A DNA stretch of 12,054 nt from Nitriliruptorales bacterium (GTDB lineage Bacteria > Actinomycetota > Nitriliruptoria > Nitriliruptorales > Nitriliruptoraceae). Each line of letters begins with the position of its first letter. Within the stretch, counting starts at the first letter, position 1. Made by a program: the position numbers and the translations under genes. Of this stretch, positions 5,685 through 12,054 are shown piece by piece. The stretch spans positions 1-12,054 of the forward strand of contig JAURQY010000039.1 in NCBI GenBank assembly GCA_030835875.1, given 5' to 3'. Below the pieces are notes generated by a model. That model saw only the letters and a program-made list of their open reading frames with translations, did not search any database and was not told where the DNA came from.

Positions 5685-6800
5685 ATGAAGCTCCGGGTCG
5701 ACCGGCAGGAGTTCACCGAGGCCATCGCCTGGGCGACACGGGTCGCCGGCTCACGGGCGGCGCTCCCTGCGCTCACCGGCGTGCTCCTCGAGGCGGCTGA
5801 CGGACGGCTCGTCTGCCGTGCGACCGACCTCGAGGTCTCGGCGGAGATCGGCGTCCCCGCGACCGTCGAGAAGCCTGGACGGACGCTCCTCGCCGCCCGC
5901 TTCCTCGCCCAGCTCGTCGCCCGCTTCCCCGACGCACCCGTCGAACTCGAGGACGACGGCGACCGTGTGCGCATCACGTGCGGCCGGGCTCGCTTCAGCG
6001 TCCGTCGGCTCCAGGCAGACGACTTCCCCGCGATGCCGGCGATCGACGCGGACGCGGCGCGTGGCACGGTAAAGGCAGACGCGCTCGCGCGCCTCGTCAG
6101 CCAGGTCGGGCGTGCGGCGGCCGTCGGTGATGATGCACGCGCCGTGCTCACCGGTGTGAACCTCGAGGCGAGCGACGGTCGGCTGGTGGCGGCGGCGACG
6201 GACACGTACCGCCTGGCAGCACGTTCGCTCGCGTTCGAGGACGCGATCGAGGGTGAGGCGATCGTCCCGGTCCGCGCGCTGCAGGAGGTCGCTCGCGCTG
6301 CCGGTGAGGTCGGTGGCAAGGTCACGGTCGTGCTCGGGTCCGGGCAGGTGTCGTTCCTCCTCGGTGACCGGACACTCACGTCGCGCCTCATCGAGGGACC
6401 GTTCCCGAACTACCGCTCGCTCCTGCCGGACGCGAGCGAGGTCACCGTCGTCGTCGACCGTGCGGAGCTCACCGAGGCGCTCCAGCGTGTCGCGGTCGTC
6501 GCGTCCGCGCAGACGAACACGCCCGTCTTGCTCGCGTTCTCTCCGGACGGCGTCGACATCCAGGCGTCGAACCAGGAGGCGGGTGACGCGTCGGAGCAGC
6601 TGTCCGCGGACGTCACCGGCGGCGAGCTCGAGATCGCGTTCAACCCCGCCTACCTGCTCTCGGGTCTCGAGGCGACGGGGACCGACAAGGTCCGCTTCGA
6701 GCTGCGCGACGGCCTGCGCGCTGCGGTCATCCGCCCCCACGCGGAGGACGGCGAGATCGACGATCTGACCTACCTGCTCATGCCGATGAGGGTGAGCTGA
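5685..6800 (+). CDS. dnaN: DNA polymerase III sliding clamp, beta subunit
   Basis: The 371-residue processivity clamp, which forms a dimeric ring around DNA and tethers the replicative polymerase. It has three repeated clamp domains along its length. Family landmarks are ATDTYRLA near the middle, SRLIEGPFPNYRSLLP at the domain II/III junction, FNPAYLLSGLEA in domain III, and the C-terminal TYLLMPMRV forming part of the partner-binding pocket. The ATG has a strong AGGAGG ribosome binding site five bases upstream. recF begins 6 nt after the stop, so the two are co-transcribed. The length is normal for the family. Confidence 0.98.
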   Translation: MKLRVDRQEFTEAIAWATRVAGSRAALPALTGVLLEAADGRLVCRATDLEVSAEIGVPATVEKPGRTLLAARFLAQLVARFPDAPVELEDDGDRVRITCGRARFSVRRLQADDFPAMPAIDADAARGTVKADALARLVSQVGRAAAVGDDARAVLTGVNLEASDGRLVAAATDTYRLAARSLAFEDAIEGEAIVPVRALQEVARAAGEVGGKVTVVLGSGQVSFLLGDRTLTSRLIEGPFPNYRSLLPDASEVTVVVDRAELTEALQRVAVVASAQTNTPVLLAFSPDGVDIQASNQEAGDASEQLSADVTGGELEIAFNPAYLLSGLEATGTDKVRFELRDGLRAAVIRPHAEDGEIDDLTYLLMPMRVS

Positions 6801-6806
6801 GACGCG

Positions 6807-7964
6807 TTGCGCGTCGAGCGGCTCGAGCTCGTCGACTTCCGCTCCTACCGCGGAGCGACGCTCGACCTCGCTGACGGGGTGACGGTCCTCGTCGGACCGA
6901 ACGGGCGCGGGAAGACGAACCTCATCGAGGCGCTGCACCGCGTCGCGGTCGGTGCATCACATCGCGTCGCGGGGGACACCGCGCTCGTGCGCGAGGGTGC
7001 GACCGACGCGGTGATCCGCGTCGCGCTGCGCACGGACGACGACCGTCGCAGGACGATCGACCTGCAGCTCGGGTCCGGACGCACGCGCGCGCAGGTCGAT
7101 GGCCAGGCGGTGCGGCGTGCTACGGAGGCGCTCGGCGTGCTGCGCGTCATCGCGTTCGCACCCGAGGACCTCGCGATCGTCCGCGGTGACCCGTCGGACC
7201 GCCGCCGCTTCCTCGACCAGCTCCTCTCCCAGCGGCGCACGAGCTACGCGGCCGCGCTGGCCGACTACGAGCGGGTGCTCCGGCAGCGCAACACGCTCCT
7301 GAAGGACCTGCGCGGGGGCCGGGGCGCAGAGACGACGCTCGCGCCCTGGACCGACCAGCTCGTCGCCCACGGGGCACCACTCGTCGCCGCGCGTCTCGCT
7401 GCGGTCGCGGCGCTGCGCCGGCCGGTCGCGCTCGCGCACGAGCGCCTCACCGGCAGCGACGTGCCCATCACGCTCGCCTACCGCGCCGACGCGGAGCTCA
7501 CCGAGGACGATGACGTCACGACGATCGCCGCCGCGATGCACGACGCGCTCACCCGTGTCGCCGACGAGGAGCGGCGGCGTGGTGTGACGCTCGTCGGACC
7601 GCACCGCGACGAGCTCGTCATCACCCTCGACGGGCTGCCGGCGCGCACGACCGCGTCACAGGGCGAGGCGTGGTCGGTCGCCCTCGCGTGCAAGGTCGGG
7701 AGCGCGCCGCTGCTGACGGGTGTCGGTGATCGTCCGGTGCTGCTGCTCGACGACGTGTTCAGCGAACTCGACGAGACGCGCCGCGCACGGGTCGCGGCGC
7801 TGTGCGAGGAGTTCGATCAGGTGCTCGTGACCGCTGCCGTCGACGCGGACGTGCCGCTCGCAGGGCGACGCATCGCGGTTCGTCGCAGCGATGCCGAGGT
7901 CGGGACGACGCTGCACCCGGTGGGCGAGGACGGTGCGGTGGACGGCAGCGAGGGTGCGGCATGA
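6807..7964 (+). CDS. recF: DNA replication and repair protein RecF
   Basis: An SMC-like ABC ATPase of 385 residues that, with RecO and RecR, loads RecA at single-strand gaps and stalled forks. Walker A is GPNGRGKT at 30-37 (K36), the ABC signature region is SQGE at 284-287, and Walker B is LLLDDVFSELD with D315 and D316. The conserved GPHRDEL lies at 264-270. The start is TTG at 6807; the resulting N-terminus (MRVERLELVDFRSY) matches the family exactly where expected. A GAGGGTGAG stretch about 10 bases upstream gives only a weak ribosome binding site, so coupling to dnaN six bases upstream is likely. The stop overlaps the next start as ATGA. Confidence 0.97.
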   Translation: MRVERLELVDFRSYRGATLDLADGVTVLVGPNGRGKTNLIEALHRVAVGASHRVAGDTALVREGATDAVIRVALRTDDDRRRTIDLQLGSGRTRAQVDGQAVRRATEALGVLRVIAFAPEDLAIVRGDPSDRRRFLDQLLSQRRTSYAAALADYERVLRQRNTLLKDLRGGRGAETTLAPWTDQLVAHGAPLVAARLAAVAALRRPVALAHERLTGSDVPITLAYRADAELTEDDDVTTIAAAMHDALTRVADEERRRGVTLVGPHRDELVITLDGLPARTTASQGEAWSVALACKVGSAPLLTGVGDRPVLLLDDVFSELDETRRARVAALCEEFDQVLVTAAVDADVPLAGRRIAVRRSDAEVGTTLHPVGEDGAVDGSEGAA

Positions 7965-8458
7965 GCACCCGTCGCCCGCGTCGGCGCCACGCGACGCCGG
8001 ATCTCCCGCCTGAGCCGGAGGACTGGGCCGTCGCCGAGGAGGACGAGCCGCACCTGACGCGTGTCGAGGGCCCGCGCTCGCTTGCCGGTGAGCTCGGACG
8101 GTTGACCCGCCGTCCCGGGTGGGGGGAGCGGCTCGGTGCGGCGCGGCTCGCCGCCGCATGGCCGACGATCGTCGGTCCGGAGCTGCTCGCGCACTGTGAG
8201 CCGGTGCGGCTGGCCGGGAGGGTGCTCGTGGTGCGTGCCGCGACCCCCGCATGGGCGACGCAGCTGCGCTACCTCACGCAGCAGCTCATCGGACGCACCG
8301 ACGACGTCCTCGGACCCGGCAGCGTCACGAAGGTCGACGTGGTCGTCGGCCGCCTGGAGGGAGGTGTCCCGGGTCTTGCGGGCGGTGCCTCGGGGGAGGG
8401 GTTCGGGCACACTGGTCCGGACCGGTCCACCGGTCCCCGCCCGGAGGATCCGCGCTGA
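7961..8458 (+). CDS. dciA: DUF721 protein, DciA-like helicase-loading factor
   Basis: A 165-residue protein with the DUF721 core at about residues 40-128 (AAWPTIVGPELLAHCEPVRL, then the ATPAWATQLRYLTQQLI stretch). This is the family of DciA, which helps load the replicative helicase DnaB in bacteria lacking DnaC, and of the actinobacterial gene found between recF and gyrB. The N-terminus is Arg/Pro/Glu-rich, and the C-terminus (about 133-165) is Gly/Pro-rich and probably disordered. The ATG overlaps the recF stop by 4 nt, with GAGGG six bases upstream. Identification rests on the core motif together with the conserved position. The helicase-loading role is from the family and not visible in the sequence. 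Confidence 0.9.
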   Translation: MSTRRPRRRHATPDLPPEPEDWAVAEEDEPHLTRVEGPRSLAGELGRLTRRPGWGERLGAARLAAAWPTIVGPELLAHCEPVRLAGRVLVVRAATPAWATQLRYLTQQLIGRTDDVLGPGSVTKVDVVVGRLEGGVPGLAGGASGEGFGHTGPDRSTGPRPEDPR

Positions 8459-8472
8459 ACCCGCCCCCGATC

Positions 8473-8985
8473 ATGGTCGTGAACCGCTTCGTCGGCCTGC
8501 TCGCGATCCTGACGCTCGTCGTCACGGTGGCGGCCGTCGTCGCGCTCGTCACGCGCCGAGTCCCTGTGTGGGCACGCGACGTCGCACTCCCGGTCGGCAC
8601 GCTGATCGCGCTCGGCGCGACGCTCGGGTCGCTCTACTACTCCGAGGTCGCCGGCTACCCGCCGTGCACGCTGTGCTGGTACCAGCGGATCGCGATCTAT
8701 CCCCAGGTCGTCGTGCTCGGTGTCGCCGCGTGGCGGCGCGACCGCGAGGTGTGGCGCACGTCGATACCCCTCGCGCTGATCGGGATCGCGTTCTCCGTGT
8801 GGCACATCGTCATCGAGCAGGTGCCCTCGCTCGCCGGTCCCTGCGACCCGTCGAACCCGTGCACGATCCTGTGGGTCGAGGAGTTCGGGTTCCTGACCAT
8901 CCCCACGATGGCACTCGTCACCGGTGCGGCGCTGATCGCCTCTACCCTGCTGGCACGCACCGATCCCGACCGGAGCCCCCGATGA
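8473..8985 (+). CDS. dsbB: DsbB/BdbC-family disulfide bond formation protein
   Basis: A 170-residue, four-helix membrane protein of the DsbB family, which reoxidises a periplasmic or extracytoplasmic thiol oxidase and passes electrons to quinone. Hydrophobic segments lie at about 6-26, 38-56, 70-86, 97-114 and 138-160. The first redox pair is C65 and C68 in CTLCWYQR, the family signature. The second pair is C124 and C130 in CDPSNPC. The ATG at 8473 lacks a ribosome binding site. A perfect GGAGGA at 8443-8448 instead sits six bases before an in-frame CTG at 8455 that overlaps the dciA stop, so the true start may be there (six extra residues). The gene overlaps the following thioredoxin-fold gene by 4 nt, indicating a functional pair. 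Confidence 0.9.
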   Translation: MVVNRFVGLLAILTLVVTVAAVVALVTRRVPVWARDVALPVGTLIALGATLGSLYYSEVAGYPPCTLCWYQRIAIYPQVVVLGVAAWRRDREVWRTSIPLALIGIAFSVWHIVIEQVPSLAGPCDPSNPCTILWVEEFGFLTIPTMALVTGAALIASTLLARTDPDRSPR

Positions 8986-9629
8986 GCGCGAAGTCCAGCA
9001 CGTCGACCCCGAACCGACTCGTCCTCGCACTCGTCGGCCTCGCCCTCGTAGCGTTCGTCGGTGTCGTCGCGTTCCTCTCCGCCGGCGAGGGTGCGGACCT
9101 CCCGTCGCTCGACGAGGTCGCGGGCGCGGTCACTATCGATGGCGAGCCGATCCCCGTGCCCTACCCGGAGGACACCGCGACCCCGGACCCGGCGGTCGGT
9201 CTGCCCGCGCCGGTGATCACCGCGCTCGACTACGCCGACCAGCCGGTCACGATCGGCGGCGAGGGACGCGCGCAGGTGCTCGTCTTCCTCGCCCACTGGT
9301 GCCCGGTGTGCGCGCAGGAGCTCCCGACGCTGCGCTCGATCGTCGACGCGGCGGGCGTGCCCGACGAGGTCGACCTCGTGCTCGTGACCACCGGGCTCGA
9401 CCCGGGCCGTCCGAACTGGCCGCCGCAGCAGTGGCTCGAGGACGCCGGACTCGGTTCGGTGACCACGGTCCGTGACGGAGCGGGCGACCCGATGATGCGG
9501 GCGTTCGGGCTCCGCGCCTACCCGGCGTGGGCGGTCGTCGGTGCGGACGGGACCCTGCTGGCGCGTCGCCAGGGGCTGCTCCCGGCCGTCGGCGTGGCGC
9601 AGCTCCTGGATGCTGCAGCGGCGAGCTGA
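8982..9629 (+). CDS. Membrane-anchored thioredoxin-fold protein (TlpA/ResA-like)
   Basis: A 215-residue extracytoplasmic thiol-disulfide protein. A single N-terminal membrane anchor spans about 12-32. A Pro-rich linker runs to about 75, followed by a TlpA/ResA-type thioredoxin domain with the active site WCPVC (C107 and C110) and the cis-proline region AYPAW at 180-183. There is no lipobox cysteine. The ATG overlaps the dsbB stop as ATGA and has GGAG six bases upstream, so the two are co-translated. By analogy the pair could form an oxidative folding system, with this protein taking the place of DsbA. A reductase role (cytochrome c maturation type) is equally possible from sequence alone, and its coupling to DsbB favours oxidation. 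Confidence 0.85.
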   Translation: MSAKSSTSTPNRLVLALVGLALVAFVGVVAFLSAGEGADLPSLDEVAGAVTIDGEPIPVPYPEDTATPDPAVGLPAPVITALDYADQPVTIGGEGRAQVLVFLAHWCPVCAQELPTLRSIVDAAGVPDEVDLVLVTTGLDPGRPNWPPQQWLEDAGLGSVTTVRDGAGDPMMRAFGLRAYPAWAVVGADGTLLARRQGLLPAVGVAQLLDAAAAS

Positions 9630-9649
9630 CGCGCCCAGAGGCGCTCAGC
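9625..9649. terminator. Hairpin after the thioredoxin-fold gene
   Basis: gctga and gcgcc (9625-9629 and 9631-9635, with one bulged c) pair with ggcgc and tcagc at 9640-9649 around a 4-nt loop. The stem includes the stop codon of the preceding gene. There is no T-run, so it is at best a weak terminator or a messenger-stabilising structure. Confidence 0.4.
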
Positions 9650-9825
9650 GTCCTGCTCCGTCCGCCGGGGTGCTCCCGGCTACCCACCCCCCGGAACGCC
9701 CTTCGGCTATCCACAGGCGCGCTGGAACGCCTTCTCGGAGGGGTCCGGCTGATAAGCTCCGGATGTCCGGCCCGCTGCGTGAGCGACCCACGGGCCTCCT
9801 CCCACGCGCCCAGAGAGGCCCCCGG
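9630..9825 (+). promoter_or_regulatory. gyrB leader with a DnaA box
   Basis: This 196-bp spacer separates the thioredoxin-fold gene from gyrB. It holds a near-perfect DnaA box, ctatccaca at 9707-9715 (8 of 9 to the classical TTATCCACA). An imperfect direct repeat beginning ggaacgcc lies at 9693 and 9724, a 31-bp period. A gataag sequence at 9751-9756 is a possible -10 element without a convincing -35. AGAGAGG at 9812-9818 is the ribosome binding site that decides the TTG start of gyrB at 9826. Confidence 0.5.
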
Positions 9826-11898
9826 TTGTCCGCTCCCACCACGCCCGCAGCCGGCCCGTCCGGCGCGGGGAGCGCCGGCTACGACGCGCGCTCCATCACC
9901 GTCCTCGAGGGGCTCGAGGCGGTCCGCCGCCGTCCCGGCATGTACATCGGCACGACGGGACCGCGCGGGCTCCACCATCTCGTGTGGGAGGTCGTCGACA
10001 ACTCGGTCGACGAGGCGCTCGCCGGTCGCTGCAGCGAGATCACGGTCACGCTGCTCGACGACGGCGGCATCCGCGTCACCGACGACGGCTCGGGCATCCC
10101 CGTCGACCTCCACGAGAAGGAGGGCCGCAGCGCGCTCGAGGTCGTGCTCACCGTCCTGCACGCCGGCGGCAAGTTCGACTCGCAGGCGTACGCGGTGTCG
10201 GGCGGACTGCACGGCGTCGGCATCAGCGTCGTGAACGCGCTCTCCGAGCGGCTCGTCGCCGAGGTGCACCGCGACGGCGGCGTGTGGCGCCAGACCTACC
10301 AGCGCGGTGTCCCCGACGGCCCGGTCGAGCGCGTCGGTGACGCCGACGACACCGGCACGACGATCACGTTCTGGCCGGACGCCGAGGTCTTCACCGAGGG
10401 CGTGCGCGTCAGCGCCGACACGATCGCGCGCCGCCTGCGCGACACGGCCTTCCTGACCGCCGGCCTGCTCCTCCACCTCGACGACGAGCGCACCGACCGC
10501 TCCGCCGACACCGCCGACCCGGTCATCGGGCTGCCCGGTCGCACCGCGACCGCCACCGCGACCGACGAGTCCGACGACGCGGCGACGGCGGCCAGCGGGC
10601 CGACCCGCCAGACCTTCCACGCACCGAACGGGCTGCGCGACTTCGTCGACCACATCCGTGCCACGCGCGCCCGCGACGGCCTGCACGACATCGTGCACAT
10701 GGAGGCCGAGGAGGAGGGCCCGAACGGTGCGCAGTCGCTCGAGATCGCGCTGCAGTGGATCAACGACTTCAACGACGCGATCCTCAGCTTCGCGAACACG
10801 ATCAACACGCACGAGGGCGGCACGCACGAGGAGGGCTTCCGCACGGCGCTCACCTCGGTGATCAACCGCTGGGCGAAGGACAAGGGGCTGCTGAAGTCGA
10901 AGGAGATCGACGCGCTCACGGGCGACGACCTCCGCTCCGGGCTCATCGCCGTCGTGTCGGTCAAGGTCGGCGACCCGCAGTTCGAGGGCCAGACGAAGAC
11001 GAAGCTCGGCAACACCGAGGTGAAGTCGTTCGTGCAGACGACGACCTACGCGCGGCTCGCCGAGTGGCTCGAGGAGCACCCGTCCGAGGGGAAGCTCATC
11101 GTCCAGAAGGCGGAGGCCGAGGCGCAGGCGCGCATCGCCGCCCGCAAGGCCCGCGACCTCACGCGCCGCAAGTCGCTGCTCGAGTCGACGTCGCTGCCGG
11201 GCAAGCTCGCCGACTGCCAGACACGCGACCCCGCCGAGTCCGAGCTCTACATCGTCGAGGGCGACTCCGCCGGCGGCAGCGCGAAGATGGCCCGCGACCG
11301 TCGCACGCAGGCGATCCTCCCGATCCGCGGGAAGATCATCAACGTGGAGAAGGCGCGCCTGCCCAAGGTGCTCGCCAACACGGAGGTCCAGGCGCTCATC
11401 ACCGCGATGGGCACCGGGTTCGCGAACGACTTCGACGTGGCGAAGGCCCGCTACCACAAGCTCATCCTGATGGCCGACGCGGACGTCGACGGCGCGCACA
11501 TCCGCACGCTGCTGCTGACGTTCCTCTTCCGGCACATGAAGCCGCTCATCGAGCACGGCTACGTCTACCTCGCGCAGCCGCCCCTGTTCCAGATCACGCA
11601 CCCGTCGCGCAAGAAGGAGGCGTTCTACGCCTTCAGCGACGCCGAGCGCGACGCGATCCTGCGCGGCATGCCCGACGACCGCAAGGTCGACGTGCAGCGC
11701 TTCAAGGGGCTCGGCGAGATGGACGCCGAGCAGCTGTGGGACACCACGATGGACCCGGCACGACGCACGCTCAAGCAGGTGCGGCTCGAGGACGCGGCCG
11801 CGGCCGACGAGATGTTCACGGTGCTGATGGGGGACGACGTCGCGGCACGCCGCACCTTCATCCAGGCCAACGCGCGCAACGCGACGATCGACGTCTGA
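9826..11898 (+). CDS. gyrB: DNA gyrase subunit B
   Basis: The ATPase and TOPRIM subunit of DNA gyrase, 690 residues, which with GyrA introduces negative supercoils ahead of the fork. The GHKL ATPase site shows E55 and N59 (WEVVDNSVDEAL), DDGSG at 86-90 and GGLHGVG at 126-132. The QTK loop is in FEGQTKTKLGN, with K391. The TOPRIM metal ligands are E478 (EGDSAGG) and D551/D553 (DADVDG). A variable, Thr/Ala/Asp-rich insert lies at about 219-265, as in other actinobacterial GyrB proteins. The start is taken as TTG at 9826, with AGAGAGG seven bases upstream and an N-terminus of normal length. An in-frame ATG at 9763 lacks a ribosome binding site. gyrA starts 10 nt after the stop. Confidence 0.98.
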   Translation: MSAPTTPAAGPSGAGSAGYDARSITVLEGLEAVRRRPGMYIGTTGPRGLHHLVWEVVDNSVDEALAGRCSEITVTLLDDGGIRVTDDGSGIPVDLHEKEGRSALEVVLTVLHAGGKFDSQAYAVSGGLHGVGISVVNALSERLVAEVHRDGGVWRQTYQRGVPDGPVERVGDADDTGTTITFWPDAEVFTEGVRVSADTIARRLRDTAFLTAGLLLHLDDERTDRSADTADPVIGLPGRTATATATDESDDAATAASGPTRQTFHAPNGLRDFVDHIRATRARDGLHDIVHMEAEEEGPNGAQSLEIALQWINDFNDAILSFANTINTHEGGTHEEGFRTALTSVINRWAKDKGLLKSKEIDALTGDDLRSGLIAVVSVKVGDPQFEGQTKTKLGNTEVKSFVQTTTYARLAEWLEEHPSEGKLIVQKAEAEAQARIAARKARDLTRRKSLLESTSLPGKLADCQTRDPAESELYIVEGDSAGGSAKMARDRRTQAILPIRGKIINVEKARLPKVLANTEVQALITAMGTGFANDFDVAKARYHKLILMADADVDGAHIRTLLLTFLFRHMKPLIEHGYVYLAQPPLFQITHPSRKKEAFYAFSDAERDAILRGMPDDRKVDVQRFKGLGEMDAEQLWDTTMDPARRTLKQVRLEDAAAADEMFTVLMGDDVAARRTFIQANARNATIDV

Positions 11899-11908
11899 GG
11901 GGCCTGAC

Positions 11909-12054
11909 GTGAGCGAGGACGGCGTGGACGACCAGGACGTGCAGGCACCCGACGGCGACGACGTCGCGGGTGATGGTGCGGCGGTGCTGACCGGCGGTGT
12001 GGTCGAGCCGGTCGTCATCGAGGACGAGATGCGCGCCTCGTACCTCGACTACGC
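11909..12054 (+). CDS. gyrA: DNA gyrase subunit A, 5' portion
   Basis: The first 48 codons of the breakage-reunion subunit of gyrase; the gene continues past the window. After an acidic, Gly/Asp-rich N-terminal extension of about 33 residues comes VVIEDEMRASYLDYA, the typical beginning of the GyrA core. The catalytic tyrosine and the quinolone-resistance region lie outside the window. The GTG start has GAGGGG six bases upstream, overlapping the gyrB stop, so the two subunits are made from one transcript. Confidence 0.93.
   Translation, partial: MSEDGVDDQDVQAPDGDDVAGDGAAVLTGGVVEPVVIEDEMRASYLDY

Noticed and set aside
5751..6938. Open frame of 395 codons antisense to dnaN and the recF start
   Set aside because: It is the same GC-driven shadow pattern, and dnaN is intact on the plus strand.
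9724..9745. GGAAC...GTC resembling an extracytoplasmic-function sigma factor promoter before gyrB
   Set aside because: The spacer is only 14 bp, shorter than the 16-17 bp such promoters use, so I did not call it.
10480..10620. Low-complexity insert in GyrB as a possible novel domain
   Set aside because: Mycobacterial and other actinobacterial GyrB proteins have a variable insert at the same position, so it is a known flexible loop.
9247..12018. Open frame of 923 codons on the minus strand opposite the thioredoxin-fold gene, gyrB and gyrA
   Set aside because: It is a shadow created by GC-rich codon bias in gyrB. The predicted protein is Arg/Val/Asp/Leu-rich with no family resemblance, and the plus strand encodes clear gyrase.
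1..12054. CRISPR arrays, transposases, integrases, tRNA or rRNA genes, and parS sites
   Set aside because: I looked for regularly spaced repeats, mobile-element proteins, tRNA T-arm motifs and the parS palindrome and saw none. The gene content is ordinary core genome apart from the DsbB/thioredoxin pair.

Overview
This window is the replication-origin neighbourhood of a high-GC bacterial chromosome. The gene order jag-yidC-yidD-rnpA-rpmH (leftward), then dnaA-dnaN-recF-dciA(DUF721)-gyrB-gyrA (rightward), is the layout typical of Actinomycetota. Supporting this are GTG and TTG starts, the actinobacterial variable loop in GyrB, a DUF721 protein directly after RecF, and DnaA boxes of the TTGTCCACA type used by high-GC actinobacteria. 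I cannot name a genus. The absence of gnd near recF and the presence of a DsbB-type gene suggest a lineage outside the well-known Actinomycetales, but that is a weak inference.

Layout. Positions 1-691 hold no gene I can support. They do hold a cluster of DnaA boxes (213-278), several inverted repeats and the strong terminator of the leftward operon (639-672). Positions 692-3382 are a compact leftward operon: rpmH (ribosomal protein L34), rnpA (RNase P protein), yidD (membrane-insertion factor), yidC (insertase) and jag/khpB (RNA-binding protein). Its junctions are very tight (ATGA and 8-nt overlaps). Positions 3383-3829 are the divergent rpmH/dnaA promoter region, with a strong hairpin and a duplicated ribosome binding site in front of dnaA. 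dnaA (3830-5407) is followed by a 277-bp spacer with DnaA boxes, the expected place for oriC. Then come dnaN, recF and dciA, all closely spaced or overlapping.

The unusual part is 8455-9629. A DsbB-family thiol oxidoreductase and a membrane-anchored thioredoxin-fold protein (CPVC active site) sit between dciA and gyrB, joined to the replication genes by overlapping or near-overlapping junctions. A 196-bp leader carrying a near-perfect DnaA box (9707-9715) precedes gyrB, and gyrA begins at 11909 and runs off the window.

Together the window encodes initiation (DnaA, oriC), helicase loading (DciA), processivity (DnaN), repair of stalled forks (RecF), supercoiling (GyrAB), and a membrane-protein and RNA-processing operon. 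An envelope disulfide pair is embedded in the replication cluster. I found no mobile element, CRISPR array, tRNA or rRNA. The items most worth following up are the second DnaA-box cluster 3.5 kb from dnaA, the DsbB/thioredoxin insertion with a possible CTG start, and the duplicated start site of dnaA.
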